Notes under the pieces: model-generated | Told to the model about the DNA's origin: nothing | Databases searched by the model: none | Seen by the model: the letters and a program-made list of their open reading frames with translations, nothing else | Position numbers and translations under genes: made by a program | From: Diphasiastrum complanatum | Taxonomy: Eukaryota; Streptophyta; Lycopodiopsida; Lycopodiales; Lycopodiaceae | Direction of reading: 5' to 3' | NCBI GenBank assembly: GCA_029204225.1 | Contig: CM055102.1 | Coordinates: 14,237,601 to 14,301,600 of the forward strand | DNA: 64,000 nucleotides | Shown here: piece after piece, positions 1 through 63,550 of the stretch | Position numbering within the stretch: position 1 is the stretch's first letter | Layout: every line of letters starts with the position of its first letter

Positions 1-700
1 TCATAGATTCAAGTGCAAATGCATACGCCACTAAGAACCAAAAGAACAGTCATACTAGGAGATGGAAGCAGACATGAAGTGGAAGGTATAGGAAATTTCA
101 ACTCAAAAGTCTCTTAGGGAACAAGGAACTAAATGGAACACTCTATGTACCCACATTGAAGAGATATCTATTGTCTATTACAAGGATAACAAATCTTGTT
201 CAATAATGACACAAAGCCAACAAGGTCATTGCAGTTGCATACAGGGCAATCTCTATCAGGCGAAGGTCATTAACAATGATGACAATGCACAAAATGTGCA
301 AAAATGGCCTAGTTATAGGTCTGCAAGTCACTGGGACTCACTCGATCTTATTGTGAGGCATGCTTAAAGGGGAAACAACATTGATTTCGTTCATGCATGA
401 AGCTGAAAGAACAAAGGAAGTTTTGGAAATTGTTCACTTACCAAAAAATGAACAACATTGCAAGATAAGGTGTGTGAGATATATATGAAATATCAAAAGC
501 GATCACTAGCTTTAAGTGTACATTATTGTAGAGATCAGTGACCACTGATGAGTTCAAATTTCATGCCGAAAAGATAACTATCTCATCTCAATAGGCGTCT
601 CTTTCATCTGTACATGTACAAGTTGAAACTACAGTGGAAGATTAACATTTTTAATGAGACTAAGGCATGAACTAATGAGACTTTTCATATGTGAATATGG
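1..700 (+). pseudogene. Ty1/copia pol relic (pre-integrase/integrase region)
   Basis: Short frames read in order as a copia polyprotein broken by stops and frameshifts: VILGDGSRHEVEGIG from about 49, LNGTLYVPTLKRYLLSI from about 129, the zinc-finger-like SYCEACLKGKQH from about 347, and FMHEAERTKEVLEIVH from about 387. These match the end of protease, the GAG-pre-integrase domain and the start of the integrase core. Similarity fades after about 480. A relic at 28010-28848 carries almost the same VILGDGS motif, so both belong to one family. It lies left of the last visible exon of the BASS4-like gene, so it is intronic. Confidence 0.65.
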
Positions 701-1154
701 GTCATTGGAGGGTGTTCAAGCACCAAACAAGCTGTAAAAACAGATCTAAAATTTTAAGCAGCAAGTGGCAAAAAGTACAATCTACAGGGTTTGAGACCTT
801 AAAATAATAGAAACCTAGATCTTATTTAAGACGAAGTATGCTACTGACACTGCTGTCCAAATAATCAATTCAGGAGAATGACAGTGTGGAGCTCCCTGTA
901 TACTCTTAATTGCCAAAATTACAGATAAACAGTGAGTTCTGATTAGGGCAATAATTATAAAAAAATAAGTGTAGATGTCAACAGTTAAAATATTGTGTGC
1001 TAAGGACCCAAACTCAATACCATATGGTCTCAATGCTAAAGATAACAAACAACAACATGGGGGTCCCAAGCCACCGTAACTCTGCCACTTGGGCAAAGAG
1101 TGATAACACTTATACATGCCACAACATAACAAAATCTGAAAAAAAGAACCCGAC

Positions 1155-53008
<51,854 letters not shown>

Positions 53009-53009
53009 A

Positions 53010-56000
53010 AATCACTAACTCTAAGGAGCTAGTTACTTAAGACCTTTTGGTCGTTTGATCACTCTGTGCATACAGATTGTTCAAGTTGAACCTCTATATG
53101 TTTGGTCCTTGTGTGAGTTTTGCCAATTCAATGACAGAGCTATACAACTCTAATTGTTGCACTGGAGTATAGTTGGACCAATTTGTGAGAATCTCAGATC
53201 CTGTAGTAGTCTTCTAAGCCATAAAATCTCCTTCACTACTGACGTAGTTGCAACATATTCTGATTCCATGGAGGATAATGAAATGCAATTCTGCTTCCTG
53301 CTATTCCATGAAATGGATCCTCCTGCAAGAAAGCAAATGTAGCCAGAGGTGGATATTCTGGTATCTACGTCTCCTGCCCAGTCTGAATCAGAATAGGTAA
53401 TCAGTGAGAGTGCAGCTTCTGTATTTCCATTGTAACTCAAGGCATAGTGCTTTGAGGATTGAATGTACTTCAGAACTCTTTGTAGAGCTTTCCAATGTTG
53501 TAGGCCTAGATTGGACATGAATTGTTACAACGTGCTTACAGCATATGCTAGATCAGGTTGTGTGCAAATCATAATAGAGTACATGAGAGAACCTATGATA
53601 GATTGATAAGGGTAATTGCGCATTTCTTGCTGATCTGCCTTTGTTCTGGGGCACATGTCTTTGGATAGCTTGCATCCTGGATCCAAAGGAGTGTCTATGG
53701 GCTTGCAATCCTCCATGTCGAATCTTCAAAGTACACTAGTTAGGTAGGATTGTTGGCTTATGGTGATCCTTCTGCTCGCGCGATCTCTGTGAATATCCAT
53801 TCCAAATAGGTAATGGACTAGACCTAAATCAGTCATCTCAAACTCTGATGAGAGTAAGGACTTAGTTTCTTGCAGCAACTGATTTGAATTGCTGATAATT
53901 AAAGAATCATCAACGTATAGTGCTATTATAACATAGCTTGGCCCCTTTGGTTTTAGATACATATTTGGATCTACGGTGCAGGAGGTAAAGTTGTGCTGCA
54001 ACAAGAAACGATTTATTCTATTATACCAGGCCCTTGGAGCTTGCTTCAGACTGTATAATGCCTTATGCAATTTGCATAGTAGATGCTCCTTGCCTTGAGG
54101 GATGTAACCTTCTGGTTGATAGATGTAGACATCTTCTTTTATATATCTGTGTAGGAATGTCGTCTGGACATCCATCTGGTGAATATCCAGATCTTCTACA
54201 ACAGATATAGCCAATAGAGTACGAATAGACTGATGTTTTACTGCTGGACTGAGGGTCTCAGTGTAATCTATCCCATATACTTGTTCAAAGCCTTTAACCA
54301 CCAGTCTAGCTTTCCATTTGAATATGGATCCATCTGGCTTAAGCTTCAGCTTAAATATCCATTTAGAATCACTTGGCTTTACACTTGTAGGAGAAATGAC
54401 AACAGCGTCCATGGCAACTTTCCATTTGTCTGCATCGGGCATTGACAGTGCTTCTGCTATGGTGGCAGGTTCGTCATGACTGATGAAAGCCTGAGGGATG
54501 AAGCAGTCATGCTGCTGTCGTTGTCTCACAGATCTTAGAACTGCAGGTGCTTGATCAGACGATTCTCCTTGGTGAATGATTGGGACCGTAGTATTTTGCG
54601 ATTGAACAATCGTGGGTCTAGGCCCATCGACGGTAAGTGGAGCCGTTGGGACGAACTCTGTTGTTTGAACAGTCGTAGGTCGTAGCCTATCGTTGGAAGG
54701 TGGAGCTGTTATGGCAGTCTCTTGTATTGGTTGCTTATGTTTGAAATCGTAATTATTGTCTTCAAGGAAGACATCACGACTGACCGAGATCTGGCCCGTA
54801 ACCACATCGTAAACACAATATGCCTTGTGTGAAGTTGAATAGCCGATGAAGATGCTTTTACAGCTTATTGGGTCCAACTTCTTCCTCAGATCAGATGGCA
54901 CTTGTGCATAACAGAGACATCCGAAAACACGCAGGTGTTTTAAACTTGGTTTGTAACGTAGTAGGCTTCAAACGGTGTCTTGCAATCAACCGCTTTAGTG
55001 CTAGAGTAATTTTGCAGATAACAAGTCGTAGCTTCCACCCAAAAGGTTTGAGGCAAATGCGAATCTGCTGTCATGGATCGTGCAGCTTCCAACAGTGTGC
55101 GGTTCTTCCGCTCTGCTACTCCGTTCTGTTGTGGAGTATAGCTCGTAGTAAATTAGTGGTGCATGCCACATGAAGATAGGTAGTCTTTCATCTCATCCCC
55201 CTGAATCAGGTCGTAGGGCCTTGATCCTCTGACCAATTTGATGTTCAGCGTATTGCTTGAAGTCTTTGAGCAACGAAATGCTTCTGACTTGTTCTTAATG
55301 AATATTACACTAGCAAATCGGGAGTAATCATCAATGAATGTGATAAAATACAGAGCTTGATCTAATGAAGGTACGCTCATAGGACCACACAAGGCACTGT
55401 GTATCAGTGACAGGATGGACTTCGCCCTTTTGGCTTGTCCTCTGGAAAATCTCGTTCTAGGTTGTTTCCCTAGTAGACAATTTTCACAGATAGTCTGATT
55501 AGATGTGGTGATAGCAATTATATTCATGTCCTTGACCATTTTATTGTGATGCATATACAAGATTGAACGCATGTTTAAATGACCTAATCTTTGATGCCAT
55601 AAATTTGCATATGAACAACTCACAAAAAGTGCAACATCGTAACTCAGTATGTACAAATTTCCTTTTTTGTGAGCAGAGAGGGTTTCCTTTGAGTTCTCAT
55701 CTAAAATAGTACATTGGTTGGCAGTGAACAAAGCTCTATAGCCCTGATCTGTGATCTTGCTAATAGGATAAAGGTTCTTTGTTAATTTGGGTACATAAAC
55801 TACTCCATTAAGCTGCCTAGTGATGCCATCAGAGAACTGCAGTTGAATAGACCCTTGGCCTTCAACTTGGTGTGAACTAGAGTCACCAAAGAAAATGTAC
55901 TGTGATTTTGTAGCTGTGAGTGTAGAGAAGAGGTCCTTGCATGGCATTATGCGCTAAGAAGCACCTGAATCGAGATACCAATGATGGGCATCTCTACTGG

Positions 56001-56887
56001 ATTGATCTTGTATCATCAGCGCCTTCTCTTCATCTTGAGATCTTTTGACTGTGTCAGGGTTGCCTTCTTGGTGCTATTTCATCTTCTTCTTTGCTTCATT
56101 GTACTTGAGGATGCGACAGTCCTTGATGTCATGGTTGGTTCTTTTGTAATATCTGCAAAATAGCTTGGTCTTGGACGATGAGTAGCTATATTGTTGCTGT
56201 TGTTGTGGTTGTGATGCTGCTGGCTGTTCTGCCTTTGTCTTCTTATCCTTGAAGCTTTCTTCTTCTTGGATTGTTGCTTGTTTGAATAGAGTGCCATGGA
56301 TTTGGTACTTGTAGGTGTGGACAATCTTTTTCTCTTGACTTCTTCCTGCAACAAGCTTGCTGTCAATTTTTGGAAAGACAACGCAGGGGTATTGCTCAGA
56401 AGCAACACTAAATTATCGTAGGAGAATGGAAGACTGGCAAGAAGAGACATGGTAGAGTCTTCTTCTGATATAGGGGAACCTATTGCAGCCAGTTGGTTCA
56501 TCGATTGTTTGAACTCGTTCAGATGGTCGCTGACTGAGGTGCTTTCACTCATTCTGAGTGATAGTACCTTCTTTCTCAAGAAGAGGCGAGTCGAGACATC
56601 TGAGGTCTCGTAGATGTCGGTGAGTGTATCCCATGCTTCTTTGGAAGTAGTGCAGTTGGATACATGAGCAATTTGAGTGTCTTTAAGGTTTAGAGATACA
56701 ATGGCAAGAGCCTTGCCATCCTTGGCTTCCCAAGCTGGGAGCTGTTCGGGTTCTACCGGTCTGGCTATAGAACCGTTAACGTATTCCCATAACTCCTTTT
56801 CAGGATCATTTTCATTTTGAACTTCCACATGTGGAAGTCATCTCCGTTGAGTTTATTGATCAAGCGGATCTCTGAGGTGCCTTCCAT
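53010..56887 (-). pseudogene. Copia element 3: gag-pol, nearly complete, decayed
   Basis: From ATG 56887 (MEGTSEIRLINKLNGDDFH): gag with UBN2 region (56828-56079; TLTDIYETSDVSTRLFLRKK), protease remains, GAG-pre-integrase LWHQRLGHLNMRSILYM, integrase HSALCGPM with TPQQNGVAERKNRTL (about 55120), and RT 54901-53726 with WKARLVVKGFEQVYG and catalytic YVDDSLI. A short frame follows (53716-53525), then RNase H (SDSDWAGDVDTRISTSGY, SMESEYVATT) to 53150. Breaks: frameshifts near 56830 and 53720, stops near 55150 and 53525. The 3' LTR is missing. It lies between the two divergent host genes. Confidence 0.9.
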
Positions 56888-56966
56888 AGTGATCGAAATT
56901 ATACACAAACAATCTAGAATAGCTTTTGGAAAAAGATCATGGACTCTAGTAATCCATTGAATCAAG

Positions 56967-57019
56967 GCTCTGATACCACTTCTGTTGGTGTATGAATGAT
57001 AGTCTGCTTGAATATAGTA
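56967..57019 (-). repeat. Primer-binding site and LTR edge of copia 3
   Basis: TGGTATCAGAGCC (56967-56979, minus strand). LTR sequence begins at 56983 (minus-strand end ...CACCAACA). From 57020 the sequence is the duplicated block, which may be the rest of this LTR: if so, the LTR would run to 57832 (TGCTCTTTTATGC) and be about 850 bp. Confidence 0.6.
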
Positions 57020-57831
57020 GTGCATTTTTAGTAGTTTTTTCTTGATATCTCAAATTTAAGTATGTACATATTTTTGTTAGTGCCCCAAATACATTGATGG
57101 GCAGCAACAAATGTTGGATTCTTCAATTCAGTTGCATATTGCATATGAAAAAAGGTTAGGCCCTTCAAAAAACACATATTCTCTTTAAAAAAATATTTCT
57201 ACCAATTTGTACATATTTATACCTTGATAGTATCACAAGTTATTCTAGTCTATAACTCGTATACCACCTCGTATTGATACCAGACAAATATCAAATTTGT
57301 GAAAGTACTGCAATACCGAGACTCAAGTTGTATAAAAAAATTAATATTCTCCCAACACTAGTTTCGACATTCTGCAAGTAGAAGTTGTCTAAGCACCGAC
57401 TCTTGTAGAGCTAGGTCAACTATAGCAACTAAATGATTGGTTCATCCACGAGGGTGGGAGGCTTAGTCCCAACAAGATTGAACGTGTTAGCTCTTATATA
57501 GGTTGAAAAGGCTTAGCCATGTTCGTCAGGACTCACTCTGAGGCAAAGAGTGCCTCCAAGAGAAGTCCTTTGAGAACATCCTTGACGCTCGCAGACCAAC
57601 TTCAGAGGATCACATGATGACCATGGCATGAGTTTGTCAACATCTTGGTTGGACACTTGAAAACAACATCACTCCTTGGGCTTGGGTGGTATGGCCGGCC
57701 CTTAAGGCTAGGGCATCACATCATAAAAAATATAAAAAAAGACTCTAGAATGGGATATTCCTATGGGTGCATGCTACGTAGACAAGTCCGTGGAAGCTAA
57801 CACTTTTTCCATTGCTTTTGCATAAAAGAGC
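57020..57831 (+). repeat. Duplicated block, copy 1
   Basis: Near-identical to 58646-59540 from GTGCATTTTTAGTAG to CATAAAAGAGC. Copy 1 lacks about 84 bp present at 59254-59337. It contains CTTATATAGG (about 57494), a possible TATA box on the plus strand. It is either an LTR of copia 3 or a duplicated promoter region of the downstream host gene. Confidence 0.85.
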
Positions 57832-58270
57832 ACTTGGGTATATCTCCTCAAGAGCAAGGCACAAATGATGGAGACCTTCATCCACTTCAAATCAATGGTG
57901 GGGAATAAACTTAACATGAAGATTGAAGCATTAAAGTCATATAATGGTGTTGATTACCTTTTCGAAGAGTCTTGGACATTTTGTAGCACAAGTGTAATCT
58001 AGAGGTAACTTTCAAGCCCAAGGACCACAAAAAAATGGACTCCACAGAAAAGAGTTTTGGACTTCTTGTAGCACATGTGTAATCTTGAGAGCCAAAGAAA
58101 TGAGAGGACCTTATGTGAGTGTGCGAAGGCCAAGAAGTTCCAAAAAAAATCTTCATGTATGTTTTCGGGGTTAAGTGGTAAATTGTGCTAACTATCTTTG
58201 GAATAAGTTGCCTATTGAGCCACTTAGTGGCAATACACCACTTGAAGTTCTCTTTGGAGAGAGGTTGAAT
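57832..58270 (+). pseudogene. Copia integrase relic
   Basis: The frames FIHFKSMVGNKLNMKIEAL and NYLWNKLPIEPLSGNTPLEV correspond to the copia integrase core and the segment after the catalytic Glu (N.LP...L...TP.E). The middle is too decayed to read. Confidence 0.65.
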
Positions 58271-58471
58271 GTGAAAGGGTTTTGACCAATATTGGGCGGG
58301 TATATAGATGCCCGACTGGTATTAACAATGGTTTCATAGAACAGAACCAGCTGATATATGATTTTGTAATAGTAGGGTCTAGAACCAAATCCTCCAGTGT
58401 TAACTATCTTGATACTCATACTGATATCCGAGCTCAAGGGATTTTAGGGCTTTTGCCCTCGATATCAATAT

Positions 58472-58645
58472 ACTAAGGATTTAGGATTTAGGGTTTAGGG
58501 TTTAGGATTTAGGGCTAAGGGCTTAGGGCTTAAAGTTTAGGGTTTAGGGCTTGGGGTTTACAATTAAGGGCCAAGGGTTTAGGGTTTAAGCTTAGGATTT
58601 GGGATTTAGGATTTAGGGCTAAGGGCTTAGGGTTTAGGGTCTAGA
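58472..58645 (+). repeat. Degenerate interstitial telomere repeats (TTTAGGG)
   Basis: About 25 heptamer-like units of TTTAGGG, GCTAAGG and GATTTAG type. They directly border copy 2 of the duplicated block. Confidence 0.9.
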
Positions 58646-59540
58646 GTGCATTTTTAGTAGTTTTTTTCTTGATATATCAAATTTAAGTATGTACATATTT
58701 TTGTTAGTGCCCCAAATACATTAATGGGCAGTAACAAATGTTGGCTTCTTCAATTCAATTGCATATTGCATATGAAAAAAGGTTAGGCCCTTCAAAAAAC
58801 ACATATTCCCCTTAAAAAAATATTTCCAGCAATCTGTACATATTTATACCTTGCTATTATCACAAGTTATTCTAGTCTATAACTCGTATACCACCTCGTA
58901 TTGATACCAGACCAATATCAAATTTGTGAAAGTACTACAATACCCAGACTTGAGTTTATCAAAAATTTTAATATTCTCCCAACACTAGTTTCGACATTCT
59001 GCAAGTAGAAGTTGTCTAAGCGCCGACTCTTGCAGAGCTAGCTCAACTATAGCAACTAAATGATTGGTTCATCCACGAGGGTGGGAGGCTTAGTCCCAAC
59101 GAGATTGAACGTGTTAGCTCTTATATAGGTCGAAAAGGCTTAGCCATGTTCGTCAGGACTCACTCTGAGGCAAAGAGTGCCTCCAAGAGAAGTCCTCTGA
59201 GAACATCCTTGACACTTGCAGACCAACTTCAGAGGATCACATGACGACCATGGCATTGCGATGAAGGACGAGGACATTACTCTGAGAAAATGCTCTTAAG
59301 GTCATGAAAGCGATCTCCGGTGTCAGTTGAGAGGAGATGAGTTTGTCAACATCTTGGTTGGACACTTGAAAACAACATCACTCCTTGGGCTTGGGTGGTA
59401 GGGCCGGCCCTTAAGGCTAGGGCATCACATCATAAAAAATATAAAAAAAGACTCTAGAATGGGATACTCCTATGGGTGCATGCTACGTAGACAAGTCCGT
59501 GGAAGCTGACACTTTTTCCATTGCTTTTGCATAAAAGAGC
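58646..59540 (+). repeat. Duplicated block, copy 2
   Basis: Second copy of 57020-57831, ending at AAAAGAGC where the GC-rich, probably transcribed 5' region of the KAB1-like gene begins. TATA-like CTTATATAGG lies near 59119. Because it ends at the gene, it may supply the promoter. Confidence 0.85.
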
Positions 59541-59957
59541 GCGGCCTTCGTCAGAACTGTCGTCTCGATCGATCGATCGATCGTTGTATCCTTCTCGCTC
59601 GATCCATGAAACTGGGTGATCGCCCTGTGATTTCTGCTTGTGTTTTATCATTAGATTGATCGACTGTGTGCTAATTCAGAGTGCTGGAGTTAACTGTTTG
59701 ATCCAGATTGTCATCCCCATCAGAGCGGGTAGGATTTCATATCTTACAAGCTTCATGCATATTATCAGATCGGTTTTTGTATCCATAAAAGCTTTGATAT
59801 GGTTTGTGTTCTAGATTAGTACTTGCTGGGAGCCGACATGGAGCCTTATTTCATCCGTGTTTAGTTTGGGATCATAGCGGCTGCCCATCTCTGTAAAAGA
59901 GTCATAAGGTTGCTTTGTTAATAAATCGAGCTTAAAATTAATCATCTTTCTTTGCAG
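59541..59957 (+). other. KAB1: KAB1-like 5'UTR exon 1 and intron
   Basis: A GC-rich start with (CGAT)n at 59566-59583 is followed by a donor CAGAGCGG|GTAGG at 59728/59729. The acceptor is TCTTTCTTTGCAG at 59957. A second possible acceptor, TCTGTTTGCAG, ends at 60055. If the first is used, the leader contains an upstream ATG at 60000 whose frame overlaps the main start. Confidence 0.55.
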
Positions 59958-60087
59958 AGTAGCTTTGCTAAGATTGCTTCCGATTTTCCTTTAAGGTCAA
60001 TGGAAATAGCTTATGTTTGTCACAAAGGTTCACTTATGGCGGCTTCTGTTTGCAGAACCGGGTTGATTGCTAGAAAGCTCCGTGGAA

Positions 60088-60660
60088 ATGGCAAACATGC
60101 AGTACAGACACCTGGGACGCACTGGCTTGAAGGTGAGCACGCTCAGCTTCGGAGCATGGGTTACATTTCACAATCAGGTGGACATCAGAGATGCCAAACA
60201 GCTGCTTGCCAAAGCTCGAGAAGGTGGCATCAACTTCTTCGACAATGCGGAGGTATATGCAAGTGGGAGAGCCGAGGAGATAATGGGGCAAGCCATCAAA
60301 GAACTGGGCTGGAAGCGATCCGATGTGGTCATCTCTACCAAGCTCTTCTGGGGCGGTCCAGGGCCTAACGACAAGGGCTTGTCTAGAAAGCATATCATTG
60401 AGGGGACGAAGGCGTCATTGAAGCGCCTGGAGATGGATTACGTGGATCTTTTATTCTGCCACAGACCTGATGTCAGCACTCCGATCGAGGAAACCGTGAG
60501 GGCTATGAATTATGTGATTGACAATGGATGGGCTTTTTACTGGGGAACAAGTGAGTGGTCTGCTCAGCAGATCACCGAAGCTTGGGAGGTTGCAAGGCGA
60601 CTTGGCATGATCGGTCCTATCGTTGAGCAGCCAGAGTACAACCTTCTCGCTCGGGACAAA
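60088..60660 (+). CDS. KAB1: KAB1-like voltage-gated K+ channel beta subunit (aldo-keto reductase fold), N-terminal 191 codons
   Basis: Cytosolic beta subunit associated with plant Shaker-type potassium channels; the fold is that of an NADPH-binding aldo-keto reductase. The exon encodes MANMQYRHLGRTGLKVSTLS, then FGAWVTFHNQ, FFDNAEVYASGRAEEIMGQA, STKLFWGGPGPNDKGLSRKH, YVDLLFCHRPD, WAFYWGTSEWSAQQITEAW and VEQPEYN. The Asp-Tyr-Lys-His tetrad is present (D and Y in FFDNAEVY, K in STK, H in CHRPD). The start is ATG 60088 because an in-frame TGA lies just upstream at 60064; ATG 60097 would give the usual MQY start. The donor is GACAAA|GTACAC. Arabidopsis KAB1 has 328 residues; the remainder must lie right of the window. 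Confidence 0.93.
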
Positions 60661-61637
60661 GTACACTCTTAACGCTGATTCCGTTTTTCTACTAGATGCA
60701 TTTCTCAGATCTCTGATTGCAAGATTCTTCGTCAATAGAGCTTCAAGCTGAGTTTAATTCGAAGTTCGACTTTGCCTTTTGGGAATATGGTTTTTTTCGT
60801 GGTTTAATATTGAAGATTTATAGGCTCATATGACCCAGATTTTAGAAGGCTAGTTGCTTTTCTTGTAGAACTTAAAATTGGCAAAGGTGACGAATCTGAG
60901 TTGTCTTGGAAGTACCTACAGTTTCGAAGCTGTACGATGTGGTTTTGCATGCCAAATGACTTAAAATTATTAGAATTTCAAGCCTTGAACGTAATCATGG
61001 ACATTGATTCTAAAGCAATCGAAAGCCTTCGCAATGTGGTCCACAAACTCATTTGTGGGTTCTATGAATCTTGCTCTGTACGGCAGCTACGAGACATTGC
61101 ATATGGTGCTGGCCTAACAAGTAATAGCCTTTTCACAACCACAAGATGATAATATTACGGTGCAAAAACATGTTTGTGAAATTTACCAAAATCACACCTG
61201 CATCATTTCAGAAGATGATATTATTATGATATACAAACTAGCCTCTAGGACACCTCTCTATGATAATCTGCATACAGTGATTGCAAAGCTCAGGAATCTT
61301 ACTTGCAACAATCTGACCAATAATTATCCATAAGTATTTTGCAAATTTCAATAACAAATGGAAGATGATTACTCTCAGCCCTAACCATAGATGTGCTCAA
61401 GTTTTGAACAAGTTGTTAAAGTCGCATGCACAATCATGCATATGGTTGCATGCATCACCTCTAAGCTTGCCCCTGATGCTACCAAAATTCATTTTGGACA
61501 CTTTATCCGTTTCCATTGCACTATAGCCATGTTTGGTTAGCAGATCAGATTCTTACATTTGTTGTGTGAGCATCTTCATCTTGAGTTGTTCCTTTACTTG
61601 CTTCTTCCAATCACATTTAATTTACCCATGTCTATAC
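60661..61637. other. KAB1-like intron, one long open stretch
   Basis: Intron sequence. A plus-strand frame is open from 60814 to 61149 (111 codons; RRLVAFLVELKIGKGDESEL, YESCSVRQLRDIAYGAGL). No family recognised and no start context; it may be chance or the relic of a gene. Confidence 0.3.
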
Positions 61638-62276
61638 CATAGAACTCACGGTTCCCAGAACCGTGGAAGGAACCGTACCACGGTTCCTTGAACCGTGGTA
61701 CGGTTCATCTAAATAATTAATTAATTAACTAATCAATTAATTAATTTCCCCCCCAAACCCCTCAATGCTCGTTTTTTGTCCCTCATCTTAGGTGATTGCT
61801 CTTTCCAGGGTTGTTGCCCGATTTCAGAAATGCTGTTACGAATTGAATCTTTGTTGCGGATGATCACAGACAGTAAGTGAAGCAGCTATGACCCACTTAA
61901 AAAATAAAATAAGCTCAATGTTTTTAAATCCATGGGGATCGCCCCTGAAGCAGCAGTCTAGATTGCAGTCAGGCTTCGCATGCTAAATGAAGAATGAAAC
62001 TTCTGAAGTGGCAACATAACGGCTTGGAGGATGTTTATCGTCGAGTATGCCTGCCTTCCTGAACATTTACTATCCCTTCCTTTGGATTTTGCAGTGATGT
62101 TAAGCTGGCTGGCTGAGAAAGAACGTAAAAGCATGTTTAAAATAAAAAATTAATTAATTAATTAATAGCTACACGGTTCACCACGGTTCTGGGCAAAAAA
62201 AATTGAGCACGGTACGGTTCACTGTACGGTTCTCAGAACCGTGGTGAACCGCCCACGGTTCATTAATTCTATGGTC
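61638..62276. mobile_element. MITE-like element with ACGGTTC subterminal repeats
   Basis: The ends are inverted (CCATAGAACTCACGG at 61638; CCATAGAATTAATGAACCG on the other strand from 62276). Both ends carry several direct and inverted copies of ACGGTTC/GAACCGT and then (TTAA)-rich runs, with about 400 bp of unrelated sequence between. There is no coding capacity. The design suggests a non-autonomous DNA transposon (hAT-like subterminal repeats), but the target duplication is unclear. Confidence 0.65.
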
Positions 62277-63060
62277 TATTCATGTTTTTCATTTCTTTGA
62301 GCGTTTGTTTCACACTATTGCATCTTCTTTATCATTTAGAGTGCCAAGTCACTTCCAATTGAGCCATGATTCTACCACATTTTGTTCCATTTTGTTTATG
62401 TGCCTATGTTTTCCTTATATTCCCTATTCTATTCCATATCCTCCCATGTGGGAGCATTTTAATATATCAACACCCTCTATATCACAAATTTTGGTGGCCC
62501 TTGCATCTCATGGTGTATTACCTTTTGTAAAGCTATACTACAATAACATTTGAAATATATTTTGGTACATGTACTTATGATGTCTCGGAGAACTAGTTTC
62601 ATAGCTTATGGTTATTTGACGGATATTAGGGAGAAAATAAATTTTGCAATTTCTTACCTCTATGGAAATGTAGTCTCTTGAAAGAATCGTAGGATTTGGT
62701 TTTTCGTGAATTAGCCACCTTCTATTATTGATTGGCCCACATTCAAGGTGAGAGATATTTTATGCTTTTCTTCTTAGCATATTCATTGATGACCTTAGTT
62801 TCAACATCTTTGGTAGAGGGGTTCTTTTCTTGTTTACATTTACTGTTGGAGATATGATCTTTACATCTGGATCAACACATTTCCAATGACCTGGCAAAAG
62901 TCTTCAACAATGTGCCAAATCAGCGAACATCAGGCTATTATTGTGTCATTGATATCTATCTTTATTAATGCCCATGTACGCTATCTTTATTAGTATCCAA
63001 TGCTAATAGCTACCTTTAATAATGTATGAAAGAGACTGTTGTAAAGCTACCTTTACAAGC
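62277..63060. other. KAB1-like intron without recognised features
   Basis: AT-rich intron sequence; no repeat, RNA gene or coding similarity seen. Confidence 0.45.
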
Positions 63061-63069
63061 TTTACTTCC

Positions 63070-63185
63070 GGTGCCACTGGCGCCAGCATTGTCCCCGGCG
63101 CCAGCAGCGCCCCTGCTGCTCCCGGCGCCACTGCCGCTCCCGGCGTCACTGTGATCAGAATCCAGCCGGCGCCAAGTTCCTATGC
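63070..63185. repeat. GGCGCC-rich short repeat cluster
   Basis: Several copies of CGGCGCC/GGCGCCA (NarI-type palindromes) within about 100 bp. The minus-strand frame is Gly/Ala/Ser rich and looks like low complexity, not a gene. A related pair of roughly 50-bp direct repeats (CGCCAGCGGTATGC...GTCGGGACCATT) lies at 63671-63738. Confidence 0.55.
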
Positions 63186-63329
63186 CTGAAAATCTTTGAT
63201 CGGTTCTAGCGAAGTCCAGAGAGCTAAGATCGATGTGCAATCACCTCACACGATCTAGGCATGATTAAAGGAAGCCTGGGGATCAATAAAATCTAGAGAG
63301 AGAAAATGACTTTTTAGAGAGAGAAAACA

Positions 63330-63550
63330 TGCTTTACCAGCCTAGGTAGAGTGCTTGGTATGAGGGGAGGTGGCGAATCCCACCAATACTATAGGGGAGT
63401 GCGGGTTGCGACTCAGGGCGAGCTCCAACCAAGTCTCAGCCTCCCTTGCTGGAATGTTGTCCTGGCACTCGCCTTGGCATGCTAGCGCCCCGGAGACTAG
63501 GGTCGGTCACACACTTGAAATGTAACCTTCTTAGATTTATCAATAAAGTG
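63330..63550 (+). mobile_element. Possible tRNA-derived SINE
   Basis: An A-box-like AGCCTAGGTAGAGTGC and a B-box-like GGTGGCGAATCCC are spaced about 35 bp apart, followed by a GC-rich body and an AT-rich end (AATAAAGTGGG). No target duplication was identified. The remaining sequence to 64000 shows nothing recognisable. Confidence 0.35.

Noticed and set aside
60070-60398. Minus-strand frames opposite the KAB1-like exon
   Set aside because: Shadow frames of a well-conserved exon on the plus strand.
63016-63240. Gly/Ala-rich minus-strand frame as a structural protein
   Set aside because: Composition comes from GGCGCC repeats; no start context or homologous motif.
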